Of a DNA stretch of 49,163 nt, positions 24,590-32,918 are shown in pieces; the stretch's first letter is position 1, and each line of letters begins with the position of its first letter. Source of the stretch: Desulfuromonadales bacterium (GTDB lineage: Bacteria; Desulfobacterota; Desulfuromonadia; Desulfuromonadales; Syntrophotaleaceae); the NCBI GenBank assembly GCA_013619105.1, contig JABXKU010000010.1, forward strand, positions 1 through 49,163, in the 5' to 3' direction. A program made the position numbers and the translations under genes. The notes beneath the pieces were generated by a model. The model was not told the DNA's origin. It saw nothing but the letters and a program-made list of their open reading frames with translations, and did no database searches.

Positions 24590-25068
24590 GAAGTTTTGTC
24601 GGTGATTCCTGCTTTGAGAAAAGGTCATGGCAGTCAGCAGCCGCAAAAAAAGAAGGATAGTCTGTCAGGTGGGCAATGGGAAAGGACAAGAGCAAGGCCG
24701 ATGTCCCTGCACCGAAATGCGGCGTAAAAAATTCTATTGAATCACGCTGGTAAAGCTGTTGATAGGGGCCTCTTTGCTTTTGATAGGCCATCCGTTGATT
24801 TTGGTCGAAAGTTGGTACAAAATTTAGCCTCAACTGGCCATCCTTGATGATAGTTGTGGCCAGAGAGAACAGTTTGGAGCTGATCTTCAGACCTGCCTGG
24901 TTGCTTGCATCCAGGTTGAGGGCAATGGCTTTCTCTGGCCAGGTAACAAATTTGGCGAAATTATATAGGATGGCCGTCTTGACCTGCTGCTCCTCAGGCT
25001 GCGCCAAGCTTGCTTGTGGGATAGTCAGGCAAATAATTGTTACAGCTATGAGCAGTAGCCGGGCTTGT
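24590..25068 (-). pseudogene. Collapsed yfiR copy fused to the start of a GGDEF gene
   Basis: A decayed duplicate of the genes at 27955-27200. A YfiR signal peptide (LLLIAVTIICLTIPQASLA) leads to QQVKTAILYNFAKFVTWP, which matches QQIKAAILYSFAKFVTWP of the intact gene. The frame then jumps directly to NLDASNQAGLKISSKLF, leaving out about 109 residues found in the intact copy. Downstream, in a shifted frame, INGWPIKSKEAPINS mirrors INGWSIKSKLTMINI, the N-terminus of the intact GGDEF-EAL protein, followed by more faded similarity. No functional product is expected. Confidence 0.8.
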
Positions 25069-25249
25069 TGGTAAATCGACCATTAAAACCGCGGCTGGAG
25101 ATAGCCGATTTGTTATCGTCAATCCGGCCGACATTGACACCGGGGGCAAGACGCAGCACTTCCTGAATGCTGGGGGCGCCGCCGCGACGAATATCGTTTT
25201 GGGCGCGGGTGATAATGAACCATTGAAAGAGAGAAATTCTATTCTTCAT
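25069..25249 (-). pseudogene. TonB-dependent receptor plug fragment
   Basis: DIRRGGAPSIQEVLRLAPG, GRIDDNKSAISSRGFNGRFTNK copy the plug domain of the intact receptor at 27987-30056 (DIRRSGATSIPEALRLAPG, AQIDSNKWAITARGFNGRFANK). The fragment then joins the YfiR signal peptide of the neighbouring remnant without the rest of the receptor (about 570 residues). With the previous entry it represents one collapsed copy of the whole receptor-YfiR-GGDEF unit. Confidence 0.8.
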
Positions 25250-25281
25250 AATCGCGGATGCTGGTGGTATGGGCGAAGGGG

Positions 25282-27354
25282 TTAGTCTACGGCTAGCCCC
25301 CGGTAGTTAAAAGAATTTTCCCGTGAAAGAAACTGTTCAAAAGCATCTGCAGGCATGGGCCGACTGAAATAAAAGCCCTGCCCCTGTTTACAGCCTTTGC
25401 TTTGCAGAAAATCCATTTGGAGTTCCCCTTCAATCCCTTCAGCGATGACCTCCAGGTGCAGGGTTTTAGCTAAAGCAATAATTCCTTCAGCAATAGCATT
25501 GTTTTCAGACTGTTCGGCAATATCCTGCACGAAGGATTTGTCGATCTTCAGTTTTGAGAGAGGGAATTTGCTTAGACAGCTTAGGGACGAATAGCCGGTG
25601 CCAAAATCATCGATTGCAAGAGTAATCCCCATGGCATTGAGTTTCTCCATAGTGGCAATTGACTGTTCCATATCCTCCATAAGAACGCTTTCGGTAATCT
25701 CCAGTTCAAGAAACTGAGGGTCGAGACCGGAATCCTTGAGGGCGGCAGAGACGGTTTCTACGAGATCGCTATGCCGGAACTGCTTGGGCGAAATATTGAC
25801 GGCGACCTTGCAGGGTGGATAACCGGATTCCTGCCACTGTTGGGTTTGTCTGCAAGCCGTGCCGAGGACCCATTTGCCAATAGGAATAATCAGTCCGGTA
25901 TCTTCGGCCATGGGGATAAACTTCAGCGGAGAGATAATCCCCAATTCAGGATGATGCCAACGGATCAGTGCTTCCATCCCGATCAGTTTGCCCGAAGCCA
26001 TTTCAACCTGGGGCTGATAATAAAGGGCCATTTCCTGGTTATCGAGGGCTTTGCGCAAGTTGTTTTCCATGAAAAGCGCTTCGCGAGCTCGCTCATTCAT
26101 ATCCATGGTGAAGAACTGGAAGAGATTGCGGCCACATTCCTTGGCACGATACATGGCAACATCGGCTGATTTCATCAGACTTTCGACGTCTTCTCCATCG
26201 GTCGGAAAAAGGCTGATGCCGATACTCGTCGTCACGTACAGTTCGTTCGGCCCGACCTGAAGTGCTTCCGAAAGGGTCTTGAGAATTTTATTTGCAACGA
26301 CAGTCACGTCTCGAGCCTCCTTGGTTTGCTCAAGGGCAATGACGAATTCGTCGCCACCGAGGCGGGCCAAGGTATCCGAGTCCCGAATCAGGTTTTCCAG
26401 TCGCTTAGCCACCTGGCGCAGAACTTGGTCGCCAACCTCGTGGCCGAGGGAGTCGTTGATGTTTTTAAATCGGTCGAGATCGAGAAAGAGCAGAGCCAGA
26501 GGATAATTGAGCCGCTTGGCCTTAGAAATGGCATGGGACAGGCGATCATGGAATAATAGTCGGTTAGGCAGCCCGGTCAGGGTGTCATGGTGGGCAAGGT
26601 AGTCCAGCCGGGTTTGTTTATGCTGAAGTTCCTGGTCGCGAAGTTGAATTTGTCCCAGCATCTCATTGAAATCTTCAATGAGGCTGCCTAGTTCGTCTTT
26701 TCTGGCCATCTTGACCCGTCTCTCGTAGTTACGCTCTTTCGAAACGGCTCTCATGGCCGTGGCTAGCTGTTCAATCGGCTGAGAGATAATGACTTGCAGC
26801 TTGGCGCCAAGCAGCCAGGCGAGAATTGAAGCCCCTATCAGGCCCAGGGCGCCGAAGCCGACATAGCGTAACAGGGTAAACTGGATCTTGCTGAGATCGG
26901 CCTGTATGTAGATTGTGCCAAGCTTCTCCTGATCGTGAACAATAGGTTTGGCGACCTCTAAATATCTAGCGGTAAAAATATGTCCAAGGTTGAGGACTGT
27001 TGGCAGGGGTGATGTGGTTGTGGGAGCAACGCCCACTTTGCGGTATTGGGCAAAAAGCTGCATGTCCTTGCCGTAGATCCTGCTGTTAATTATTTGGGGT
27101 TTGACTCGTAAGGTTCGCAGGATATCGCTTGCGGCCTGGGTATCGTCGAAGATAAGGGTCGCAGCGCAGTTGCCGGAGAGATCCTGAGCTAAAATTTGCA
27201 GTTCTTGCAGTAGGGCGTTACGCAAAAAGTTACGTTGGGTCAGGCTGAAAACCAGAAAAAGGGAGAGAAGCACAGTCAGGCTGGTAAGGATATTAATCAT
27301 GGTCAGCTTACTTTTGATGGACCAGCCGTTGATTTTTGTCGAAAACCGATTCAT
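25282..27354 (-). CDS. Bifunctional GGDEF-EAL c-di-GMP protein (YfiN-like sensor part)
   Basis: A 690-aa inner-membrane protein. Two membrane segments (residues about 18-40 and 165-185) flank a periplasmic domain of the CHASE8/YfiN type; a HAMP region follows (about 185-235). The GGDEF domain has an intact GGDEF at 333-337 with an I-site RDSD five residues before it. The EAL domain has EAL at 461-463 and the conserved DDFGTGYSSLSCL and KIDKSFV. Both synthesis and hydrolysis of c-di-GMP are therefore possible. Start ATG 27354 follows GGAGG, and the yfiR stop lies within this same stretch. YfiR-type proteins repress YfiN from the periplasm in the known system; here the receptor gene upstream may add a signal. 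Confidence 0.92.
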   Translation of the reverse strand: MNRFSTKINGWSIKSKLTMINILTSLTVLLSLFLVFSLTQRNFLRNALLQELQILAQDLSGNCAATLIFDDTQAASDILRTLRVKPQIINSRIYGKDMQLFAQYRKVGVAPTTTSPLPTVLNLGHIFTARYLEVAKPIVHDQEKLGTIYIQADLSKIQFTLLRYVGFGALGLIGASILAWLLGAKLQVIISQPIEQLATAMRAVSKERNYERRVKMARKDELGSLIEDFNEMLGQIQLRDQELQHKQTRLDYLAHHDTLTGLPNRLLFHDRLSHAISKAKRLNYPLALLFLDLDRFKNINDSLGHEVGDQVLRQVAKRLENLIRDSDTLARLGGDEFVIALEQTKEARDVTVVANKILKTLSEALQVGPNELYVTTSIGISLFPTDGEDVESLMKSADVAMYRAKECGRNLFQFFTMDMNERAREALFMENNLRKALDNQEMALYYQPQVEMASGKLIGMEALIRWHHPELGIISPLKFIPMAEDTGLIIPIGKWVLGTACRQTQQWQESGYPPCKVAVNISPKQFRHSDLVETVSAALKDSGLDPQFLELEITESVLMEDMEQSIATMEKLNAMGITLAIDDFGTGYSSLSCLSKFPLSKLKIDKSFVQDIAEQSENNAIAEGIIALAKTLHLEVIAEGIEGELQMDFLQSKGCKQGQGFYFSRPMPADAFEQFLSRENSFNYRGLAVD

Positions 27355-27358
27355 GCCT

Positions 27359-27955
27359 CTACCTCCGCTGACCATTTTTGATGATCATTGTGGCCAGGGG
27401 GTAAAGTTTGGAACTAACCTTCAGTCCAGCCTGGTCGCTTGCGTCCAGGTTGATGGCAAAGCGAACGTTGTTTTGTTTCTTTTCGAAATTAAGCGTACCT
27501 CCATTCTGAGCAAAATTCGGTAAGTTGCTGACCGTCAGGATCGGTTCTGCAGCCACCGCCGCTAGAACCTCTTTAAGTCTTTTACTCTCTGACTCAGCCA
27601 CATAAAGAATTTGGCAGGATTTTTTCCGTAGTTTCAACTCGTGCCGCGACCAGTGACGAATGGTAATGGTCCGAGTACCGATCTTTTTGCCTTCCAAGTT
27701 GTCAATATGATGGTGAAGAGAGTCCTCGCCCACGATGGCAATGACCAAGGAGGAGTTGTCATCGGCAAAGGTATTTGCAGGCCAGGTGACAAATTTGGCA
27801 AAACTATAGAGAATAGCCGCCTTGATTTGCTGCTCGTTGGGTTGCGCCAGACTACCTTGCGGGATGGCCAGAAAAAGGCTCATCGCTGCGATAAGCAGCA
27901 GGCAGGTATATCTATGAATTTGGCGACCGGGCATTCTGCTTCCTGTGTGTAGCAA
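27359..27955 (-). CDS. YfiR family periplasmic protein (DUF4154)
   Basis: A 198-aa secreted protein. A signal peptide ends near residue 37 (IPQGSLA), and the mature part begins QPNEQQIKAAILYSFAKFVTWP, the family hallmark. Further motifs are VIAIVGEDSLHHHIDNLEGKKIGTRTI, CQILYVAESE, ILTVSNLPNFAQNGGTLNF, and the end NLDASDQAGLKVSSKLYPLA. In Pseudomonas YfiR represses the diguanylate cyclase YfiN through its periplasmic domain. The stop overlaps the ribosome binding site of the GGDEF-EAL gene, so the pair is translationally linked. A broken second copy lies at 24590-25068. Confidence 0.9.
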   Translation of the reverse strand: MLHTGSRMPGRQIHRYTCLLLIAAMSLFLAIPQGSLAQPNEQQIKAAILYSFAKFVTWPANTFADDNSSLVIAIVGEDSLHHHIDNLEGKKIGTRTITIRHWSRHELKLRKKSCQILYVAESESKRLKEVLAAVAAEPILTVSNLPNFAQNGGTLNFEKKQNNVRFAINLDASDQAGLKVSSKLYPLATMIIKNGQRR

Positions 27956-27986
27956 TGGGTGGCAATTGGCGGTTCAGCGGGTTGCC

Positions 27987-30056
27987 TCAATGGTGCCAGA
28001 CTACTTGGCCATAAATTCCACGGGGTACTTCGGTGGCCAGGGTTTGATATTCCGGGCTATATTCCTGATGGCTGTTTTGCAGCAGATTCTGCCCGACTAG
28101 GACCAGTTCCAAGCCCGGGCGAGGTTGCCAGCCGAGGCGAATATCGAGGGTCAGGTAGTCGTCTATTTCCGGAGATTCTAATTCATCGGCATAACGCAGC
28201 CAGAAGTCGAGTTCTATGTTATGTGGCAGGTCCATGGAGGAGCGTAAGGAAACCTGGTGCTTTGGTGTGGTTCCTTCGGCCAGATCGATGCTGCCCGAAT
28301 CGTTGCTGTCGCTCGTATAATCGAGGTCTTCCTGCAAAAAACTGTAGACCGTCTGCAGGCGCCACCAGTTTTTGATTTTCAAGTCGGCCACCGCTTCAAA
28401 ACCCCAGACTTTTGCTTTCATTTTATTGTCCAGCCTGGTGGGGACGACCAGATAGGGTGCCATCGGTGGTACAAATGGGGTTTGTGGCTCGCCTGTGCGC
28501 AAGTTTTCGTAAATGTTGAGAAAAGTGGCCAGGTCTAAAGAAAATGTCGGATTCGGCATGAACCGATAGCCCAATTCCCAGGCCAACAACTCTTCACTGT
28601 CAAAGTCATTGTTGCCTTTGGCAGTAATTAACGTCAGTAGTGGATTGGTTATGTCGGGTGGGATCAGCTTAACCATAATTGAAGCATCTTCCTCGGCACG
28701 GGAAGGAGTGCGTACCGCACGAGATACGGCGCCCCAGAGGGAGTGCTCTTCATTGGGGGTCCAGATCAGACGAGCGTTGGGCTGAATTTCAAGGCCGGTA
28801 TAGTCATTGTTTTCAAGTTTGCTGCCAAGAATAAGGCGTAGCAAGTCGGGTTTTAGGGTGATTTCGTCCTGCACAAAGAGACTGGCTAGATGATCAGTCT
28901 GGCTGCCTTTGTTGACCATGGTGGTCGGCTCATTCGGTTCGATGTTGTCCCAAGTGATCCGGTAGCCGAGTCCCCAAACGATTTCTTGCCGCTGGCCGAG
29001 TGCAAACCGATGCTGGAAGTCGAGATCAATAGTGTCGCGACTCTCTTTTGTTAGAGCCTTTTCGTTACGTTCGGTACGGTCATAATAGGTTTGCAGGGCC
29101 AAGTCGGAGGTTGCAGATAGGGTTCGTTCCCAGCGCAGCAGTAAATTTCCCCCGGAAAACGTGGTGTCTTCGTCTGTTATGGTGCGATAGTTGGGAGAGG
29201 TGAAGTTGAATTCCTGGTTGGTCTGTCCCTCTGTCCCGCTGTAGGCGTCGCCCTGTACGGTCAGCGTATCTTTTGAGTTAACTTGGCTATCGAAGCGGAA
29301 TCCGCCGCGAAAGGCATTCCAGTCATCGGCTGCCTCGCCGCCGCTGATGGCATCGTAGCCATCCCGGTTAAAGTATTTAATATAGGCCCGGTAGTTGGCG
29401 TTGTCGCCAAAGGCGCCACCATAGCGAAGAGCCGCGAAGCCTTTTTCTTCACTCCCATAGCCTCCCTTGGCTAAAATTCCCTGAGTGTTTTCACTATGCT
29501 TGGTGATGATGTTGATGACGCCGTTAACCGCGTTAGCCCCCCATAAAGTGGCCCCCGGTCCACGGATTACTTCGATACGCTCGATATCGTCAAGTAGCGT
29601 GTCTTGTATATCCCAGTAGACGCCGGAGAACAGAGGCGTGTAAACACTGCGACCATCCATGAGTACTAGAAGTTTATTGGCAAAGCGGCCGTTAAAACCG
29701 CGAGCGGTAATGGCCCACTTGTTGCTATCGATTTGCGCCACATTGACCCCCGGGGCCAGCCGCAATGCTTCGGGGATACTGGTAGCGCCAGAGCGGCGAA
29801 TGTCATCCTGAGTGATTACAAAAACGGCGGCGGCCGAATCGCTTATTGTCTGTGGCTTTTTGGAAACTGAAGTGATTTCAAGATTTACCAGCTCCTCAAG
29901 GCTCAAACTTAAAAGCTCGTCTGAAGAGTAGGCGATTGCTGAAGCCGTAGGGAATGATAAATAGAGTCCAGTCAGCAGAAAAAACAGCCACATCCACACT
30001 TTAAGATGGGATGTTTTTCGTGTTTTTGAGCCGATTGAAAAAAAGGTAAAGTCCAT
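27987..30056 (-). CDS. TonB-dependent outer-membrane receptor
   Basis: A 689-aa receptor from ATG 30056; the frame continues upstream to a TTG at 30107, but that TTG is part of TTGACAG, which looks like promoter sequence. After a long signal segment (VWMWLFFLLTGLYLSFPTASA) come the plug domain (VFVITQDDIRR...RGFNGRFANKLLVLMDGRSVYTPLFSGVYWD, IERIEVIRGPGATLWGANAVNGVINIIT) and a beta barrel. The mature start YSSDELLSLSLEELVNLEITSVSKKPQ is typical of the subgroup found next to YfiR/GGDEF genes. The ligand is unknown. It is the first gene of the receptor-YfiR-GGDEF unit, 31 nt ahead of yfiR. Confidence 0.92.
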   Translation of the reverse strand: MDFTFFSIGSKTRKTSHLKVWMWLFFLLTGLYLSFPTASAIAYSSDELLSLSLEELVNLEITSVSKKPQTISDSAAAVFVITQDDIRRSGATSIPEALRLAPGVNVAQIDSNKWAITARGFNGRFANKLLVLMDGRSVYTPLFSGVYWDIQDTLLDDIERIEVIRGPGATLWGANAVNGVINIITKHSENTQGILAKGGYGSEEKGFAALRYGGAFGDNANYRAYIKYFNRDGYDAISGGEAADDWNAFRGGFRFDSQVNSKDTLTVQGDAYSGTEGQTNQEFNFTSPNYRTITDEDTTFSGGNLLLRWERTLSATSDLALQTYYDRTERNEKALTKESRDTIDLDFQHRFALGQRQEIVWGLGYRITWDNIEPNEPTTMVNKGSQTDHLASLFVQDEITLKPDLLRLILGSKLENNDYTGLEIQPNARLIWTPNEEHSLWGAVSRAVRTPSRAEEDASIMVKLIPPDITNPLLTLITAKGNNDFDSEELLAWELGYRFMPNPTFSLDLATFLNIYENLRTGEPQTPFVPPMAPYLVVPTRLDNKMKAKVWGFEAVADLKIKNWWRLQTVYSFLQEDLDYTSDSNDSGSIDLAEGTTPKHQVSLRSSMDLPHNIELDFWLRYADELESPEIDDYLTLDIRLGWQPRPGLELVLVGQNLLQNSHQEYSPEYQTLATEVPRGIYGQVVWHH

Positions 30057-30509
30057 GAGGCGCCCTTTTTTTATAATACGTATTTTATGGAAATTCTTTA
30101 CTGTCAACTAATCGATAGGGAATAGGTCCCTCTGCATCAGCCTTTCAATGGCTTACAGGGACAAACCTGCCCTTCATTAAGTGTTTTTTTACTTGGTTTA
30201 TTTATAGCCGGTTACTTCAGTTTGTCAAAACTCTGAACGGTTAGATCGGGTTATGTTTTTGCACTACCTCTGGACATGGTAGGGTTCTATGCAGAATCGG
30301 TTGTCGTGAACTTTGAGTTGGGACTACATTTGTCGGGGTCTTTTGTATCTATCCCGCCTTTACTTTGTAAATGCGACTCTGCCTGATTGGTTTGCAGGGG
30401 ATGCCTCGTTGATTTGAGCGGTCATGACCACGGGGAAATTTCTATTGTCAGGAGCGCGAACCGCGGTCAAGATGGACACGTTGCCGGAAGTCTTTTTTGC
30501 GAGGGATGC
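30057..30509. other. Divergent intergenic region
   Basis: About 450 bp between the receptor gene (minus) and the EamA gene (plus). On the minus side TAAAAT (5/6 -10) lies 17 bp after TAGTTG, and a short palindrome AATACGTATT occurs just before the receptor start; neither is strong. No convincing gene or terminator is seen; the frame from 30387 upstream of the EamA start has no ribosome binding site. Confidence 0.35.
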
Positions 30510-31427
30510 ATGCCTAATAACCGTTCCAGTACACTGTTTCTGGCAGTAGCTGCCTGTCTACTCTGGTCGACGGCCTTTGTCGGGGTCAAGGTTGGCTTAA
30601 AGTATGCCGGGCCCTTTGCTTTTGCCGGCCAGCGCTTCATGCTTGCCGGCCTGCTGTTGTTGCCTTTTTGGTGGTCTCGGCGGCCCAATTTTCGGGCTGT
30701 CTGTGGTCAAGCGGGTATGATCTTGAGTATCGCTCTTTTTCAGACCTTTATACTGTACGGCCTTTTTTATCTCGGTATGACTCTGATCCCGGGGGCGCTG
30801 GCGGCTATGGTTATTGGCGCGTCACCTCTGGTGACAGCGGTGCTGGCTCATTACTGCATGACTGGCGATCGGCTATCACCCTTTAAGGGGGGCAGCTTGT
30901 TGTTGGGGATAATCGGCGTGGCGGTATTGAGTCTCAGCCGGCAACCTTGGGGTTCTGCAACGGGGCTGGCGGAACTGGCTGGCATCGGTATTTTGCTGCT
31001 GGCCAATGTTGCCGGAGCGTTGGGCAACATTTTGGTGGCGCGGCACAAAGCCGAACTCGACCCGGTGTTTCTCAATTCGGCACAACTCTTTATCGGTGGT
31101 TTGGGATTGTTGTTGTTGTCCTTGCTACTGGAAGTTCAGCCGTCACAGCCTCTTCCCTGGAGCTATTATGCGGCTCTCGGCTGGTTGGCCTTTCTCTCTG
31201 CCGCGGCTTTTTCCATCTGGTTTGTTTTACTACGGAGGCCGGGAGTGCGGGTTTCAGAACTCAACCTGTGGAAGTTTCTGATTCCGGTCTGCGGTGCACT
31301 GCTCAGCTGGCTGCTGCTGCCGGAAGAGGGGCCGAGCCTGTGGCCGGTGCTCGGCATGCTGTGTATTGCTGCCGCGATCGTCATCTTCAATCTGCCGGGG
31401 CTGAGGCGGTTTGGCGCCAGGCTTTAA
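30510..31427 (+). CDS. EamA/DMT family transporter
   Basis: A 305-aa inner-membrane protein with ten predicted membrane segments in two EamA repeats. The first begins STLFLAVAACLLWSTAFVGVKVGLKY and the second near GLAELAGIGILLLANVAGALGNILVARH. The chosen ATG 30510 has GAGGG a few bases upstream and starts right before the first membrane segment; the longer frame adds 41 polar residues. It stands alone on the plus strand, facing the nuo operon. Substrate unknown (members export amino acids or other metabolites). Confidence 0.88.
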   Translation: MPNNRSSTLFLAVAACLLWSTAFVGVKVGLKYAGPFAFAGQRFMLAGLLLLPFWWSRRPNFRAVCGQAGMILSIALFQTFILYGLFYLGMTLIPGALAAMVIGASPLVTAVLAHYCMTGDRLSPFKGGSLLLGIIGVAVLSLSRQPWGSATGLAELAGIGILLLANVAGALGNILVARHKAELDPVFLNSAQLFIGGLGLLLLSLLLEVQPSQPLPWSYYAALGWLAFLSAAAFSIWFVLLRRPGVRVSELNLWKFLIPVCGALLSWLLLPEEGPSLWPVLGMLCIAAAIVIFNLPGLRRFGARL

Positions 31428-31466
31428 ATTGGCTGAGCGGGACATTCGGCAAGAGAACAACTATGC

Positions 31467-32888
31467 TCAGGGCAGCCCGGCTACCGCTTCCTTGGCCAGG
31501 GCGATGAACCCCTGGGGCAGAACGCCACAGAGAATGATGGCGCCGAGAAAAAAGAACCCCAGCAGGGTCTCGGCAGGGGCGAGGACGACCCTGGCCTCGT
31601 CAGTTGTCGCCGGTTGGTAGGCGGCTCTGACGATCTTCAGGTAGTAGAAGGCGGAGAGCGCCGAGTTGATGACCGCCAGGATGACCAGGCCGTAAAAATC
31701 TCGTTGCAGTGCGGCGGTAAAGACCAGGAATTTGCCGGTAAAACCGATGGTCGGCGGGATGCCGGTCAGGCCGATGGCGCCGGCGGCGAGGGTGGCGGCG
31801 AGGAGCGGGGACCGGCGATGGAGTCCACGCAGATCCTCGAAAGTGAGGTTTTCGCCGCCGGGGGCGAGCTGGTAGATGACGAAAAAGCAGGCCAGGTTCA
31901 TCAGCAGATAGCCGAACATGTAGTAGATCGCCGCCGCCAGGCCCAGTTGATTGACGGAGAGTACGCCGATCATTACATAGCCTGCATGGGCGATGCTGGA
32001 ATAGGCCAGCAGGCGCTTCAGATCGTTCTGCGCCAGGGCACAGAGGTTGCCAACGGTCATGGACAGTACTGCAAAGACCGCCAGGATCCAGGTCAGGCGG
32101 CCAGCTTCGGGGCCCGCCAGGCTCACCAGGCGGATGATGACGGCGATCACGGCGACCTTCGGCAGGGTAGCGATAAAGGCGGCCGTTTCGTTGGCCGATC
32201 CTTCGTAGACGTCCGGGGTCAGATAGTGCATCGGGAACAGTCCGAGTTTGTAGAAAAAGCCGCACAGCAGCAGGACCAGACCGACCAGGGCCAAGCGTTC
32301 GCTGCCGAGTAGCTGCGGCAGACTAAGGGAGAGTTCGCCGAGATGGGTCGAACGGCCGAAGCCGAACAGGTAGCTCATGCCGTAGAGTGACACCCCGGTA
32401 GCCGTGGCCCCAAACAGCAGATACTTGATGGCCGCTTCCATGTGCACCCGCTGTCTGGTCAGGTGGCGAAAGGGGATGATCACAAACAGGGCGAAGGCGG
32501 CGATTTCCAGGCTCATGAGAATAGTCAGCAGCTCATAAGCGCTGCTGAGCAGGACCATGCCGAGAGTGGCGATGGCGAGGAACAGGCAGTATTCGGGGCG
32601 CAGTTTCGCGTCGATGCCGCGCAGCCCCGCGCTGCTACGGACGGCGAGGAAGAGACCGAGGGTGAGCATGATCTTGAATAGCTGGGAAAATAGGTCCACG
32701 CGGTAGGTGTTGAAGAACAGTATTCCCTCGGCCCTGAAGGCGGCGATAGCGGCCAGTAGGCAGAGCAAGGACAGTCCTGTGACCAGGCTCTGCAGAACTG
32801 CGGGCCGGCAGGGGCCGATGGTACAGAAAAACAGCACCAGGGCCATCAGGCACAAAGTCAGTTCGGGGAGTAATGGCATTATCTGCAT
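31467..32888 (-). CDS. nuoN: Complex I subunit N
   Basis: A 473-aa antiporter-like membrane subunit of NADH:quinone oxidoreductase, about 14 membrane segments. NuoN marks: FYKLGLFPMHYLTPDVYEGS with the trans-membrane Lys and LLAYSSIAHAGYVMIGV, then LAATLAAGAIGLTGIPPTIGFTGKFLVF. Start is ATG 32888 (MQIMPLLPELTL). Last gene of the nuo operon, 30 nt after nuoM. The gap to the convergent EamA gene is only 39 bp and I see no strong terminator in it. Confidence 0.92.
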   Translation of the reverse strand: MQIMPLLPELTLCLMALVLFFCTIGPCRPAVLQSLVTGLSLLCLLAAIAAFRAEGILFFNTYRVDLFSQLFKIMLTLGLFLAVRSSAGLRGIDAKLRPEYCLFLAIATLGMVLLSSAYELLTILMSLEIAAFALFVIIPFRHLTRQRVHMEAAIKYLLFGATATGVSLYGMSYLFGFGRSTHLGELSLSLPQLLGSERLALVGLVLLLCGFFYKLGLFPMHYLTPDVYEGSANETAAFIATLPKVAVIAVIIRLVSLAGPEAGRLTWILAVFAVLSMTVGNLCALAQNDLKRLLAYSSIAHAGYVMIGVLSVNQLGLAAAIYYMFGYLLMNLACFFVIYQLAPGGENLTFEDLRGLHRRSPLLAATLAAGAIGLTGIPPTIGFTGKFLVFTAALQRDFYGLVILAVINSALSAFYYLKIVRAAYQPATTDEARVVLAPAETLLGFFFLGAIILCGVLPQGFIALAKEAVAGLP

Positions 32889-32918
32889 GACGGGTTCTTT
32901 CCGCAACGTTTCATAAGT

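Noticed and set aside
30102-30107. TTG start codon for the TonB receptor
   Set aside because: The TTG belongs to TTGACAG and has no ribosome binding site; the ATG at 30056 sits directly before the signal segment.
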